From contig CM055096.1 of NCBI GenBank assembly GCA_029204225.1, positions 36,183,073 to 36,247,072 on the forward strand: a stretch of 64,000 nucleotides of DNA, in the 5' to 3' direction. Of this stretch, positions 1 through 12,104 are shown piece by piece. The notes below the pieces were generated by a model. It worked only from the letters and a program-made list of their open reading frames with translations. It was not told the origin of the DNA and made no database searches. This DNA is from Diphasiastrum complanatum. Lineage: Eukaryota > Streptophyta > Lycopodiopsida > Lycopodiales > Lycopodiaceae. Each line of letters opens with the position of its first letter. The stretch's first letter is position 1. A program made the position numbers and the translations under genes.

Positions 1-683
1 TTGATTTTCAAGATCAGACCATGTAGGCAGGCTAATTTCGCTGCTCTGATTCCATTTATGCCCCTTGCGAAGGTTGGTTTGATGATCTTGATGCTCTGTG
101 AGGGTTCTGAAGATTCTGCTCCTTGGAGCCCTCCCACTAAAAAATTATCTTTTTTTTCTTCAGTAACTCTCGCAGAGATTTTCATAGATGCATCTGGATC
201 ACACCTAGTGACTGCCCAAGTTTCAAGAGCTATCTCTCAGGGGATCTCCAAAAATCATAAAAAATGCTCTTTTTGAGTGTTTTTTTTCGACGAGATCTTG
301 AGATTCTCTGATTTTTAACTTTTGTAAACCAGTAATCAGTAACCTCCATGTTAGATCTGACTGTAGGTGACTCTCTGGAAGTTTTGATAGATATTTGGTA
401 GCATATCCATTAATTTTGGTGAAGTTTGCCTTATTTTGCCACGGTTTTTGAGATCGAGGTCTTTGATTTGCAAATTGGGGGGCTTATTGGTGTAATCTGA
501 TGATCTGCTTCCCTCTTGATCCTATCTGGACCTGGATCTCTCTTGGATTTAGTTGGATCTTCTCTGATCTTGCCAGATCTGGCTAAAAATATCTTGATCT
601 GTCTTGATCTTCCTAGATCTAGTGGTGATGGCCTTGCAAATGAGCTTTTCGTAAACTGCCTCCACCAACCTGGATCTGTCTCA
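1..683. other. Unassigned sequence with GATCT-rich stretch
   Basis: No gene is recognised. An open stretch of 91 codons at 1-276 (+) runs in from the window edge and matches no family I know. Positions about 515-625 contain many degenerate copies of the word GATCT (ggatct, tgatct, agatct) spaced 8-20 bases apart, which looks like simple-sequence decay in the 3' flank of the neighbouring minus-strand gypsy fragment. Confidence 0.4.
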
Positions 684-1085
684 CTATGGTGGCCAGTATT
701 TGTGCAACCGGCTACCGTTGATGGGTGTCCAGAAAGGTGTCCCATCTAGCCTCTCCAAATTCACGGCTCCATGATTAAAAATGTCTTTGATCCGATATGG
801 ACCTTCGCCTGTGAATTTTAACTTTCCCTTGATCGCCTTGGTTTTATACATCAGGACTAGATCTCCGGATCGAAGATCGTTCTTTTGTAACTTGCAATTG
901 TGCCATGCTTTTCGTCTTTTCTTTTCAGCTGCCAATGCATGTACATCTACTAAGCATGTTTCATAGAGTTTATGTAGAGCTTTGTGGCATAATTGTAGAG
1001 ACCTGGATTCATCAAGGCGTTGCATTATGGCAATCCTTAATGAAGGGACTAAAAACTCTACTGGCATTACAGCATCCTGACCATA
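684..1085 (-). pseudogene. Ty3/gypsy integrase C-terminal fragment
   Basis: This is the tail of a gypsy polyprotein, covering the end of the integrase core and the C-terminal DNA-binding part. The reading frame contains YGQDAVMPVEFLVPSLRIA, the usual segment after the integrase glutamate, then a basic stretch (EKKRRKAWHN) and SGDLVLMYK...GKLKFTGEGPYRI, the GPY-like module that follows the core in gypsy integrases. It ends at a stop after HKYWPP. The integrase core, RT and gag are missing upstream, where the sequence becomes a copia fragment on the opposite strand. The open frame extends to 1,202, but residues before the YGQDAV motif do not look like integrase. The family assignment is from known motif order; the lineage within gypsy is not resolved. 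Confidence 0.75.
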
Positions 1086-1138
1086 AACCACAGAGCAGCA
1101 TGCAACTTGTGTTCCAACAAGCAATAGCAATTCAAGAG

Positions 1139-1777
1139 ACAATTGGTGGATCGACAGTGGGGCTAGCTCCCCCATGTCTTGTGAAAAAGGATTTTTTCTC
1201 AACCTTACACTCTTTCAATGCTGCTAAAAAGTTTGTCTTTACTGCAAATGATGAAGAGTGTAGGATAGATGGTGTTGGTACCATCTCTTTGTGTCTAGAA
1301 TCCTCAAAATGCATGGACCTAGAAAATGTCCTTTATGTACCATCAATCACCAAGAATATGCTTAGTGTTGGTCTACCCTTAGAAAGTGGTTTGGATGTCC
1401 ACTTTAAGCATGGTGTTTGCTTCATCTTGAAGAATGATGTTTGCATTGCAAAGGGATTTAAACATGGAAGATTGTTTAAGTTGGAAGCTAGTGTTGCTTT
1501 TGAAAGAATGAGCTTGGCAAAGGAGGAGATCTTGGCAAAGTGTGATCTTGCTTGCATTGAGGAGGAGCATCAAAAGGAGGAAGATCTTGAGGATCAGCCT
1601 CAAAGCATGAGAGTTCCAAGGGAGTCCTCAATGACAATGGCCGAGTCATCAAATTGCATGCAAATTGTCCATTCAAGTGTACATCTTGCAAGGGTGGTGA
1701 GCATTGGAGAGTCTACTATCTTTGAATACTTTTTGGAAAGTAGTAGTAGACATGAGGTGACTTGTTTCTTACTTTAA
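1139..1777 (+). pseudogene. Ty1/copia protease and pre-integrase fragment, frameshifted
   Basis: This is a remnant of a copia polyprotein. The aspartic protease active site reads NWWIDSGASSPMS, with the catalytic Asp at 1,153-1,155. A frameshift near the T-run around 1,190 moves the rest into another frame, which continues as SFNAAKKFVFTANDEECRI, a segment ending ENVLYVPSITKNMLSVG and a GRLFKLEAS stretch, all typical of the protease to pre-integrase region of plant copia elements. The frame closes at 1,777 with a Glu/Gln-rich linker. No integrase follows. The protease overlaps the start of the minus-strand gypsy frame only by chance. It cannot make a working protein because of the frameshift and missing pol. 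Confidence 0.75.
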
Positions 1778-1899
1778 GATTCATGGTGTTTAATACTTTG
1801 TATGACAAGACAATGAATGGGATGCTTTGAAATCTACATTTGTTGTTGATAAAGCAATTTCATTAGATAACTTTTCAAATCCATGATTGATCAAGAATG

Positions 1900-2445
1900 T
1901 GTTGATTTGATCAAACCATGCTCGAGATGATTGCTTCAGTTATGGTGTTTGCCTACCTGATCTTCTCAACCATTAAGAATATAACCTTCTGGCTAGATCA
2001 TGTAGATGTCCTCCTTGATAACTCCATTGAGGAATGCCATTTGTACATCCATATGGTGTACCTCAAGATCTACTGCTGAAGTCTCTGGCTACGAGATTCA
2101 ACTTTGTGTCGGCTGTTCCTGAGTTGCAGCTTCTTCCTCTTCTTCTGGGTCTGATTGTACAGAGTGATTGTTGGAATAAATCAAAATAGTTTTTCAATAT
2201 GTATTAGTTGTCAGGGCAGAAATTGTAGACTGCATCTGGTCCTTGCCTTTCAAATAAATAAACTGATTTTCAGTAAAAGTCAAGTCCCTGCTAGTGAAAA
2301 CTTTACAGGTCTCTATACTGTACAGTCTATACATTCCATCAAGAGTACAATAGCCAACAAAAATACTTTTGAATGAATGCTCATCTAATTTCTTTCTATT
2401 GTCCTTTTGGACATGAGCATAGGCAGTACATCTGACTCTGATACT
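1900..2445 (-). pseudogene. Ty1/copia integrase tail and RT start, decayed
   Basis: Read on the minus strand, 2,442-2,264 encodes the C-terminal end of a copia integrase: AYAHVQKDNRKKLDEHSFK, then SIFVGYCTLDGMYRLYSIET and KVFTSRDLTFTENQF, matching the family pattern of an FVGY motif followed by a SRDV-like motif. After a serine-rich linker with stops, 2,070-1,996 encodes DLEVHHMDVQMAFLNG, which is reverse transcriptase motif A, followed by a degraded PEGY segment. It ends near 1,900 before the RT catalytic YVDD box. Stops interrupt every section. This fragment may belong to the same copy as the LTR-like repeat immediately upstream (2,600-3,035), but gag and protease are absent between them. 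Confidence 0.75.
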
Positions 2446-2599
2446 CTCAAATGTTTCAATGACGACTTAGATCATGTCCAGACTTCATGAGGAGTTTTGT
2501 TGTCAGGGAGGCCTTTAGTTATACATCAGTTCTACACGTAGGTTGTTGTTGAAACTCTTCCTGAATCAATACCTTGTAATAACAGAGAGAAAGAACAAA

Positions 2600-3035
2600 A
2601 CAATTGCTCTTTGGATGCTCGATTAATCGACTTGATAGACGATTGTCTGTGGAGCTAACCGAGCAGTTGCTGGGTATATACACATGGCTAAATAATTAAA
2701 TGAATGCTTAATCTATACTTTACACATAGGATTAAGACACCATGTGCTGTTGGAAGTCACCTTTGGACAACATCTTAATCTGTTAGAGATTGGTCATGAT
2801 GAAGGTACTGATGGGTCGTTGATTGTTCGAGTCAACTTTTGAAGTTGATTCTGACATACGAGTAATTGGTGAAGTTGAATTATAGATGCTGGATGTCTGA
2901 CGAATAGTCGGTGTCGGGAGTCGATGTGACCGACGAATAGTCAGGGTAGGCCAAATAGTCAAAGGGTGGCCAAGTAGTCGGTGTCGGCTGAGTCATCCGG
3001 ACACTATCATTTATTCCTTTGTATTTCTTGTAGAC
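2600..3035. repeat. Copia LTR-like repeat S, copy 1
   Basis: This roughly 400 bp segment is about 85% identical by eye to 39,985-40,370, in the same orientation. The second copy lies directly after the end of a minus-strand copia RNase H domain, where a 3' LTR belongs, so the repeat is probably that family's LTR, with its sense strand being the minus strand (begins TGATAGTGTCC). It contains several imperfect copies of gaatagtcg-type words near 2,900-2,990. Here the repeat sits upstream of a + strand gag of the same family in the wrong orientation for a 5' LTR, so the locus has been rearranged. Confidence 0.6.
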
Positions 3036-3119
3036 TGTCAGCAAGAAACAGGTGTATTTCTGTAGAGTATGCGGCTGTACAAGTAATTACAATAACTAGT
3101 GAATGGATCTAGATTAGCA

Positions 3120-5048
3120 GAGAGATAGGGATGGAGATGATAGAAATCCAACATGATTGCCAAGGATTTGTGGAAAATAGTCGCTGGAACCGAACTACTT
3201 CCCAATGTCGATGTGCAAGCCATTTCCAAGTGGAAGCTCAGGGATGGCAAGGCATTCGCCTTGATCACCCTTAACATCCGACTCCGACATGTAGATTGGC
3301 CACATCAGACAAGCCCAGACTTTGAAAGAAGCTTGAGACATATTGAGCACACTTTACGAAGTGAGAGATGTCACTTCAAAGCTACATCTGAGGAAAAAAT
3401 CCTTCTCACTCAGAATGTCAACATGTGATTTTGTTCAGAATCACATTAATCAATTCAAGACTCTATTAGAGCAAATGGCAATGATAGGTTCAACAATTGA
3501 AGATACGAAGCTGTAATGACCTTATTGTCTAGCTTGCCATTCTCATATAAAAACTGGGTGATGATGGTTTCCACACACTCAAATATTACAATGTCCAAAG
3601 TCATAATTATGTTGCTGCAGGAGGAGACAAGAAGAAATGGAGCATTGTCATCCTCCATTAACGACTCGTAAACATTATTCTCAAGCAAGAACACCAGAAA
3701 TGAACAAAAGAAGAAACAGTCACAGAAGGCCCAAAATTTGCAACTTGCTAAGAACAAGAAGAGACTCTTCTGCAAGTACTTCAAGAGGACGAACCACAAA
3801 ATCCAAGATTGTCGGATCTTGAAGTTCAACAATGACAAGGAGAAAATGCCGCATCAACAAGCCCATGCAGCCAACACGAAACAGAAAGTCCAAGAAGACG
3901 ACGACGAGCAGGAGGCCTTCACGGTGAACCATCACCATGTCGAACAATCGGAGGAGTGGTTCCTCGATTTTGGAGCAATGCAACACATGACAAGCCACCA
4001 AGAATGGTTTATCAAATATTCAGCTCACAACACCAAGAAGTTCATTCACCTTGGAGATAACAGTATAGAAGGTGAAAGTACTATAAAACTGAAATTTCAG
4101 AATGGACTATCAAAGTTGATAGCAAATGTACCTTATGTTACAAACGGATAACAAATCTGTTGTCGGTCAATCGAATTACAGATTTAGGACATAGGGTAGA
4201 GTTTCAGGTAGATTTCTGTCAAGTTCTTGATAAAAGCAAGAGAGTTCTTGCACTCGAAAAGAGACAAAGATGTTTCTATAGGCTTAGTCATTGTAACTCT
4301 ATGACTAATTGTGCTTTAAGTAGTTCAGAATCTATCAATAAAGAATTGATTTGACATTATAGACTTGGCCACCTTATCATATGTTGCCATGTCTAAGTGT
4401 TTTTCAGTTCTTGATTTAGATTATTGAATTATTGCGATCGATCCTCTTGTCTGCCAAAGTTGTATCGTAGGAAAGAAGGCAAGAAGGCCATTTAAGTCAA
4501 AGCAAAAACATGTATCTAAAGATTTGTTGGACATAGTGCATACAGATATATGTGGGCCCAATGCAGACACCATCATTGCTTGGTGCTCCATTCTTTATTA
4601 CATTCATAGATGACTATTATTAAAGAACTGATGTATATTTCTTGAAGCACAAATCTGAAGCCTTCCAGTTCTTCAAGAAATACAAAGAGCATGCTAAGTT
4701 GCAAACATGCAAGAGAATCAAAGCTCTTAGGAGCAACAACGACCTGAATACATCTCAAATGAATTCAGGGATTACTGCTTAGTCAATGACATCGAGCAGT
4801 AGTTTGTTGCTTCCTATTCTCCATAGTCGAATGGACTGGCAAAAAGAAAGAACATGACCTTAGTCGAATCTGCCGAATGCATGATAACTCATGCCTCATT
4901 GCCCAAATTGTTCTGGCAACATGCTATATTGACAATAGCCTATGTGCAGAACCGATGTATAACTAAAGGCCTCTTTGAAAGACCAAACTTCTCTATAATT
5001 CAAGACAAATATTTTCAAAACATGAAGCTCTTTTATTGTAAATAACCC
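3120..5048 (+). pseudogene. Ty1/copia gag-protease-integrase, heavily decayed
   Basis: This is a truncated copia polyprotein in several frames. Gag starts near 3,153 (MIAKDLWKIVAGTELLP). The zinc knuckle at about 3,771 reads CKYFKRTNHKIQDC, so its second cysteine is now Phe. The protease site at 3,957-3,992 reads WFLDFGAMQHMT: the catalytic Asp remains at 3,966, but the canonical DSG has become DFG. A pre-integrase HYRLGHL segment, a CQSC zinc-binding pair and the integrase stretch FFITFIDDYY follow with several stops, ending at 5,048. RT and RNase H are absent. The minus-strand fragment at 40.4-43.0 kb is the same family, for example sharing QAHAANTKQK-like and VEFQVD segments. It is not functional. 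Confidence 0.8.
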
Positions 5049-6479
<1,431 letters not shown>

Positions 6480-6614
6480 AGGATTTTCATTCTAGATTTT
6501 GCGGAGTTAGCACGACCAATTTACAAACTCACAACGGATCCACATTGAAATGAGGAAGCCCTAAAGGCTTTCCAAAAACTTAAAGATGCATTGGTTTGAG
6601 CACCACTTGTCCTT
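6480..6614 (+). pseudogene. Ty3/gypsy RT/RNase H connection fragment
   Basis: The frame reads FILDFAELARPIYKLTTDP, then a stop where a Trp is expected, then NEEALKAFQKLKDALV and another stop. This is the well-known junction between gypsy reverse transcriptase and RNase H (the F-K-KW-W-EE-AF--LK region). Only about 45 codons remain. The fragment ends where a copia gag on the opposite strand begins, so one element truncated or inserted into the other here. Confidence 0.7.
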
Positions 6615-7329
6615 TGAACTTGATGCATCATCCTCTTCTTTGGCCTCCTTTGGATGCTTCTTCTTTCCATTGGTCTTGTTTTTGCCCTTGAATGAGAAAT
6701 TGGCTTTCTCATCACCATCCTGCAAAGACAATGAACTCATTCTTGCCTTCGTGTGGAGCATCCTACACTCTTCAGCCACTAATACACTATGAAGTTTTTC
6801 TATATTTGGCAAAGTGTCTTGGATTGCAAAACTTTGGACCAAATTTTGCAAAGTCATCTCCTAGACCATTAAGGACAATTTGTACAAGCTCTCCGTCATG
6901 AATCTTCTCTCCAATGGAAGCCAACTCCCTATTTAGAGACTTGATTCTGAGTACATAATCTTGTGCACTCTCCTCACTTCTCCTCATGCTTTGCAAAATC
7001 TGATTTCTAAGCATGAGTACTCTTGAAGTGTTACTAGATTCATAGATTGATTTTAAAGACTCCCAAGCCTCTTTAGCACTAGTACATGCTGATACTTCTC
7101 TCAACAAATCATTGCTCACATTCATCTTCACACAATGAAGTGCAAGCCTAGATCTCTTCTTGTATCTAGCTAACTCTTGTGCACCTAGAGGTTCATCTTC
7201 ATCTTCAATCAAGAACTCATAAAGGCCTTGGAGCACCAAGAGTGACTCCATCCTAACCTTCCAAATACCATAATTTGTAGAATTCAATCTCTCACTAGCT
7301 TCTAGAAGGTATGCTCCAGCAGATCCCAT
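6600..7329 (-). pseudogene. Ty1/copia gag (UBN2-type), truncated
   Basis: A copia capsid gene reads leftwards from ATG at 7,329 (MGSAGAYLLEASERLNSTNY). It has the family hallmarks: GIWKVRMESLLVLQGLYEF, then KEAWESLKSIYE, MLRNQILQSMR and ESAQDYVLRIKSLNREL. A frameshift near 6,850 separates this part from VLVAEECRM and a Lys-rich linker ending KDKWC, where the zinc knuckle would start. The gene is cut there by the gypsy RT fragment. Upstream it has a proper leader, primer binding site and LTR (8,116-8,443), so this is the intact 5' end of one copia copy. The start at 7,329 was chosen because it is the first ATG before the conserved segment. Confidence 0.8.
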
Positions 7330-7692
7330 CTTACTAGTGACTTCTACAAACAAGAAATAGATTTGATTGACTTGAAACTCACAAAGGTCTCACACTTGCA
7401 GTGTTTCACTCAAATTTGATTTCTAATCCAACAAATGGACTTATAATCACAGTTCTATCACTCCCTCACAAAGCTGGAATGAAGATAAGATGAAGTGAAA
7501 ACTACTTTCAAACAAATCTTGCCAAGAAATGGATTTGATTGTCTCTAGAAACTCACTCTCTCTTTTGTAGTGTTTCACACAAATTAGATTTCTAATCCAA
7601 CAAATGGACTTATAATCTTAGTTCTAGCACTCCCTCACAAAGTTGGAATGAAGATAAGATGATGTGAAATCTACTTACAATCAAATCTTGCC
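7330..7692. repeat. Tandem duplication (about 180 bp x 2) in copia leader
   Basis: Two adjacent copies (about 7,345-7,523 and 7,525-7,692) share blocks such as ttctaatccaacaaatggac, ccctcacaaag and gaatgaagataagatga. They lie in the untranslated leader between the primer binding site and gag of the minus-strand copia element. Confidence 0.8.
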
Positions 7693-8115
7693 AATTTTGG
7701 CTATTTTTGGACAAAAAAAAATGACTTAATCTCTTTCACAATTTCTGATGTACTTTCAAGACCTGTAAAACAACTTTAGAGGACCTGATTTTAGCCTAGA
7801 TTAATTAGATCTTATGACCCCAAGTCAAATCTAATCAATGGCACTCAATCTTGGTAGCTTATTCTAAGATTTCCACCAAAAATTACATCAAAAGCTCACA
7901 AATTGAATTTATTTGGATCAAATGAATACCATGCACTAAATGCAGGTTCAGAGGTCTCCACACATGTGGATAGTATGGATCTGGACCACTACCAAGTTTG
8001 GGATGAAATCTCCTCACCAAAATCAAGATTCTAGCTTGCCCTCTCAATACTAGCTTTTAGCACCCAGACTTGCTAAAAATGGATTTGCATTAGATCAATG
8101 GCTTATGCTCTTATA
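7693..8115 (-). other. Untranslated leader of the minus-strand copia
   Basis: No coding region is seen. By position it is the 5' untranslated leader of the copia element whose LTR and primer binding site lie immediately to the right and gag to the left. Confidence 0.6.
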
Positions 8116-8131
8116 CTTGGCTCTGATACCA
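8116..8131 (-). promoter_or_regulatory. Primer binding site (initiator Met-tRNA type)
   Basis: On the minus strand the sequence is TGGTATCAGAGCCAAG, which matches the common copia primer binding site complementary to the 3' end of initiator methionine tRNA. It directly follows the CA that ends the LTR, which fixes the LTR boundary and the element's orientation. Confidence 0.9.
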
Positions 8132-8443
8132 TGTGAAAGTACTATACTTTAGAACCATAAATGGATCTACAAAAGATCCACAAGAGTGATTGGATGCTTG
8201 CTTAACAATCTATAAAAAACTAGACATAAAAAAGTTGATCTAGATTGGCAATTTGACAAACAACAAGCATTAACAATCAAAAGCATTGAAAAAACATTCA
8301 AATCCAAGACCACACGTGTGTAATACAGGCTGTAGTACGGCCTTAAACATGAGAAACAAGTAGAAATTGATTTGGTTTCATTTGGATCACAAAAACTCAA
8401 TGTACATAGCGAACTAGCTTGAGATTGCCAATGAGCTCCAACA
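8132..8443 (-). repeat. Copia 5' LTR (312 bp)
   Basis: On the minus strand the block begins TGTTGGAGCTCATTGG and ends ACTTTCACA immediately before the primer binding site, giving the canonical TG...CA ends. A closely similar copy lacking the first bases lies at about 40,806-41,103 on the + strand, inside another copia element. No 3' LTR of this copy is visible, because the element is truncated within gag. Confidence 0.85.
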
Positions 8444-8445
8444 AT

Positions 8446-8832
8446 TTTCTATCTTCTCACTATGGAGAGAGGGAATACATAGCAAATTCAACTTCCTTCT
8501 TGAAGTTAGGTGGATTCCAGCATGTAATAAGGAAGTTAACTCACTCTCCTTGATCTAAAATGAAACCCTAGTCTATTTCTAGAGTCATGCTTGGTAGATA
8601 GCTAGTTGGTCAAATTTTCACCTTAAATCTAGGATTTAGGTCCTATAAACTAGGAATCACTACCAAAATGACATGACCAACCCTATGGACTTGACCTAAC
8701 CTACATTAGGAGTGGGTTTCCATGTGGCATCTTGGCCTCACATGTGTGGAATCCACTTATGTACAAAATTTACATTATACTACATGGTTTTTGATCAAGC
8801 TAGATTTGCCAATTTTTGGCAATTCTTCACAG
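8446..8832 (+). repeat. Dispersed 390 bp repeat, copy 1
   Basis: The segment from tatcttctcactatgg to tttggcaattcttcaca recurs at 33,118-33,510 in inverted orientation with numerous substitutions. In the other copy it runs straight into a copia protease frame, so it probably is an LTR or leader piece of that family. Here it adjoins the LTR of a different copia element and ends in unassigned sequence. Confidence 0.7.
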
Positions 8833-9735
8833 GGGGCATGTCATACTGGGCCCGATGGTAGGCCAATTTTAGGACACCTACCTTTTCATTCAAATTGTGA
8901 ATACTCAATGTTTCTTTGTAATCTATTAACTTTTGTTGTGCCATTTTTGAGAGCTTGTGAGGAGTGGCTATGGTGATTGATTAATGTGATCTGCATACTG
9001 CACTAGATTCTATCGGAATTTTAACTTGGTATTAGGGTAGCAGGGTGATGCAGGTATGCACGATTCGGTGGAGCTATGGGATAGTGTCTTGCACCAGGAA
9101 AAATGGCACTCAGAGCGTCTCAAGAGCGAGGACTCCATACGAGGTATCGGCAGTCCCGATGGCAGGAGACAACAAAGTTCCTTCAATCAGAGCTATGGGG
9201 AAGATTAGAACGATCGTCGTAGGTGGATTCCAAGGAGAATTCACGGAAAAATTGCTCAAAACGGCTTTTACGGAAGCCTGGCCAGTTGTCTCTCAGTAGT
9301 TCGGTGATTGCTGAGTGGAGCGGATCATAAGGAAAAGCAAGGCAGTGCTTTCTCAGTCATGAGAGGACTTTGACATCCATTTATAGTGGGAGGAGAGAGA
9401 AGCAATTATGGGAATTGGCAAAAAGCGGTTAGTTGACGAAAAACGTAAAGTTGCTGATCTTTCTCTTTGCTTGACAGAAGTGGGCACTGTAAATTGCTAC
9501 CCATTATCTTATAGTAGGGGTCAAGCTTGTGGTAAATTGTCAGGGACAGCCAAGAAGCAAGATAGGAGCAATTGTCTCTTCTTCTCAGCTATGGAAGAAA
9601 GGCCTGCTAGGGATTTGAAGGCCTAAAGTATTGTTATTTCTCCATTTTGAGCTGATTTTGAAGTTGTAAAGCAATAGCTATGGGCGCCCTAGGGAAGATA
9701 ATATATTGGCAAGAGGCCGGGAGCAATCGTGGTGG
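8833..9735. other. Unassigned interval, possible retroelement leader
   Basis: No recognisable coding domain. At about 9,027 the sequence aacttggtattagggtagcag weakly resembles a Met-tRNA primer binding site, so this may be the leader of the gypsy element with integrase at 10.2 kb. Open frames at 9,045-9,299 and 9,408-9,626 show no known motif. Confidence 0.25.
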
Positions 9736-10116
9736 CTATAGCGTGCTGGACCGATCTGAGCAGGTGAGTTTCAACCTTTTTTCCACCATAGCCAGCAGAC
9801 AAGTCACGTGAAGAGGGATGTGGGCTCGCTCGTTGTGAGGGAGAATGGTGCCATAGTGTTTGTTGGTGTCTAGCGCTCCTAAGGAGCTTGATTCAGTGCG
9901 CAGGTTAAGAGATATCCATTCGATTGTGAGATAAGATGATGAATGGTCGAAATCCTGCTTCAAGGATGAAGCGTAGGCCATAGGATCCATATCAATGGTT
10001 GAGTCTTTTTTGAAGGTGGCCCTAAAGATTTGAAAGGGAATGCACCCATCAACTTCATTAAAATCTTCAGGTAGAAATGCTGAAGTGGACCCAACATTTA
10101 AATTGAAATTCTTCAT
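9736..10116 (-). CDS. Unrecognised 126-residue ORF (141 codons open)
   Basis: The frame is open from 10,161 to 9,736 with the first ATG at 10,116 (MKNFNLNVGSTSAF). I do not recognise a domain. The middle contains SSYLTIEWISLNLRTE and the end HIPLHVTCLLAMVEKRLKL, a mixture of alternating hydrophobic residues suggesting a beta-rich folded protein rather than noise. It is divergently placed, ending up against the + strand gypsy integrase at 10,163 with only two bases between the open frames. It could be an antisense accessory ORF of that element or a captured fragment. Confidence 0.35.
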   Translation of the reverse strand: MKNFNLNVGSTSAFLPEDFNEVDGCIPFQIFRATFKKDSTIDMDPMAYASSLKQDFDHSSSYLTIEWISLNLRTESSSLGALDTNKHYGTILPHNERAHIPLHVTCLLAMVEKRLKLTCSDRSSTL

Positions 10117-10162
10117 TAGGTAAATTTCTTTTTGAAGTTCTAGTTCAATATTGTAAGGCAAA

Positions 10163-11041
10163 ATGGTTTTGGGCCTAACTATAGCTAGAAGGCACCTATT
10201 TTGGCCAATTCACCTAGCATCTTCATCTCGAAAACACTACATTATCGCAACTACAGACTACTTTACTAAGTGGGCTAAAGCAAAGGCAGTGCCTAAAAGA
10301 AATGCCAAAGAAATGGCTCGATTCCTATTAGAGCAAGTCATTGGTAGATTCGAAGCTTCTAGAGAACTAATTTCGGATCGAGGAACCCATCTTTTGAACA
10401 AAATCATAGAGAGTCGGACGAAACAATTACTGATTAAGCATTGAAAGAGTACTCCTTATCACCCTCAAGCGAACGACCAAGAAGAAAGTACAAACAAGCA
10501 GTTGATGTCCATACTGCGATATATAGTAGCCGAAAGTAAGAGGGACTGGGATAAGAAATTATATGTTGCTTTGTGGGCTTACAATGTAGCCTACAAGACT
10601 AGTATGAATCACACTCCCTTTTTCTTGGTATGTGGACAAGAGTGTATCCTGCTGCCTATTGAAATAGAATTACTATCCCTGAGACTGGCTATGCCTCACA
10701 ATCTGGGTAGGAAAGAATCCATCCAACAACGTATCAATGTCTTACAAGAATTGGACAAACAACGGTTGACCTCCCTAGTGCATCAAGAAACCTGCAAAAA
10801 AATAATGAAATCAATGCATGATAAGAAAATTCCTAATTACAAGTTTAGCCAAGGAGAGCTAATCTTGTATTATGATACAGTTAGGCATGAGCTAATGCCT
10901 CAAAAATTTGGCATGCATTGGACTGGAACATATGCGATCAAAAAGTTGTATGACAATAATACAACTCAGTTAGTTGAAATAGGAGGTGGCTCGTTCAAAA
11001 CTCGTGTAAACATTGATAAAATCAAGCCATACTATGTGTAA
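10163..11041 (+). pseudogene. Ty3/gypsy integrase, single in-frame stop
   Basis: This is the integrase of a gypsy element. The first catalytic Asp is in ATTDYFTKWAKAKAV (codon 10,256), the second in ISDRGTHL (codon 10,376) and the Glu in HPQANDQEESTNK (codon 10,484), giving DX35E spacing. One TGA at 10,442-10,444 breaks the frame between the second Asp and the Glu. After the core come the YNVAYKTSMNHTPF segment and a C-terminal region with QGELILYYDTVRHEL and GTYAIKKLYDNN, ending DKIKPYYV at a stop. No protease, RT or RNase H is found upstream. The TTDYFTKW signature is the kind seen in non-chromodomain (Tat/Athila-like) plant gypsy elements; that lineage call is inference. Confidence 0.8.
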
Positions 11042-11718
11042 GAAAAGTCCTACGATGTATAGGGTATAATACCAACCTTTTCTTTTTTCCTTTTGCAGAA
11101 TGTTAGAACTTTCTACCATGGCCGTTGAAAGTATGGACTTCAGAGTTTGGGAACAGGAATTGCTCCAGCCACTCTTAGAGACCATTTTTCCAACGTGTAT
11201 AGCTTTGTATGGAATGATACCAGTTTGCACTATACAGTTGACTCCAAGTAGCTCTAGGAGTGGGATAGCGAAGATGAACTTTTGTTCTTAAAATTCCTAT
11301 ATAAACAAAAATTAATCCAAAAGATAAATGTAGATTGTCAATACGAAGAGGGATGTAGATCTCATTATGAAATAGGAAGTCCATTCATGGATGTAAACAT
11401 CATTGATGAACACATCCTGGATGAACTAGCCGCAGTAGTACCAGTGAGAAAAATTGTATATATGTACTATAATCCCGCAAAACGAAGTGTGCCTAGAGGC
11501 GCATGAGACCATTAATAAAAAATTGCTTTGGTGGACTGTATTGGAGTAAACAACTGACTTGGGGATATGCACACCCAGTCGGCCGATTACCTACTACCAA
11601 TCCCTAAAAAAAAAAATTTACTTTGTGTATATACAACGAAAAAAAAAAAGAGAAAGAAAGAATACATATTGTTGACACCATTGCACTTATCATTATCTCA
11701 ACCAATTTCTAAAGCAAC
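11042..11718. other. Post-integrase spacer
   Basis: Short open frames (11,100-11,291 and 11,282-11,506, +) have no motif I know. A-rich tracts lie at 11,610-11,660. By position it is the region between pol and downstream ORFs of the gypsy element. Confidence 0.3.
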
Positions 11719-11955
11719 ATGAGGAATTTTGTTCACCAGGACATGATTACTAGAGGAGATGAGGCGTCAATTAATCAAGAGCCTAATAAATCCAATGAGG
11801 CACTAGCCATCGTACTCTCCAAAGAACGAGAAAGGCATGCCCAAGAAATCCACAAATTGAAGCAAGAACTTAAAAATGCGAAAAATCTCAATATCCGTCA
11901 AAGCAACAAAATCTACAGCTTGGAAAAAGCAGCAGACGGATGGAAAAAGAGTTGA
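11719..11955 (+). CDS. Small coiled-coil ORF, unrecognised
   Basis: The ORF starts at ATG 11,719 and encodes 78 residues. From about residue 35 it is rich in charged residues in heptad-like spacing (KERERHAQEIHKLKQELK, then SNKIYSLEKAADGW), which predicts a coiled coil. It ends at a TGA. The next frame with clear coding character starts at 12,105, so the two may be halves of one broken gene. Its position downstream of a gypsy integrase suggests an additional retrotransposon ORF, but no homology is recognised. Confidence 0.35.
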   Translation: MRNFVHQDMITRGDEASINQEPNKSNEALAIVLSKERERHAQEIHKLKQELKNAKNLNIRQSNKIYSLEKAADGWKKS

Positions 11956-12104
11956 GAAGCCACAAATCTGCAGAGGCCACTTCAGCATAATATAATAACC
12001 ATTTATTGGCTAGGTAGTTAGATGAGTACCAGTCACAAGAAAGCCACCGAAAAAGGGAAGAGTCAAGGATAGCTAGAGGGCATATTCCAAATTACCCTCC
12101 AAAA

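Noticed and set aside
905-1130. N-terminal extension of the 290-codon ORF at 905-1,777
   Set aside because: This part is antisense to the gypsy integrase tail; only the part from about 1,200 is copia-like.
8116-8131. Possible tRNA gene
   Set aside because: Only a primer binding site complementary to a tRNA 3' end is present; there is no cloverleaf around it.
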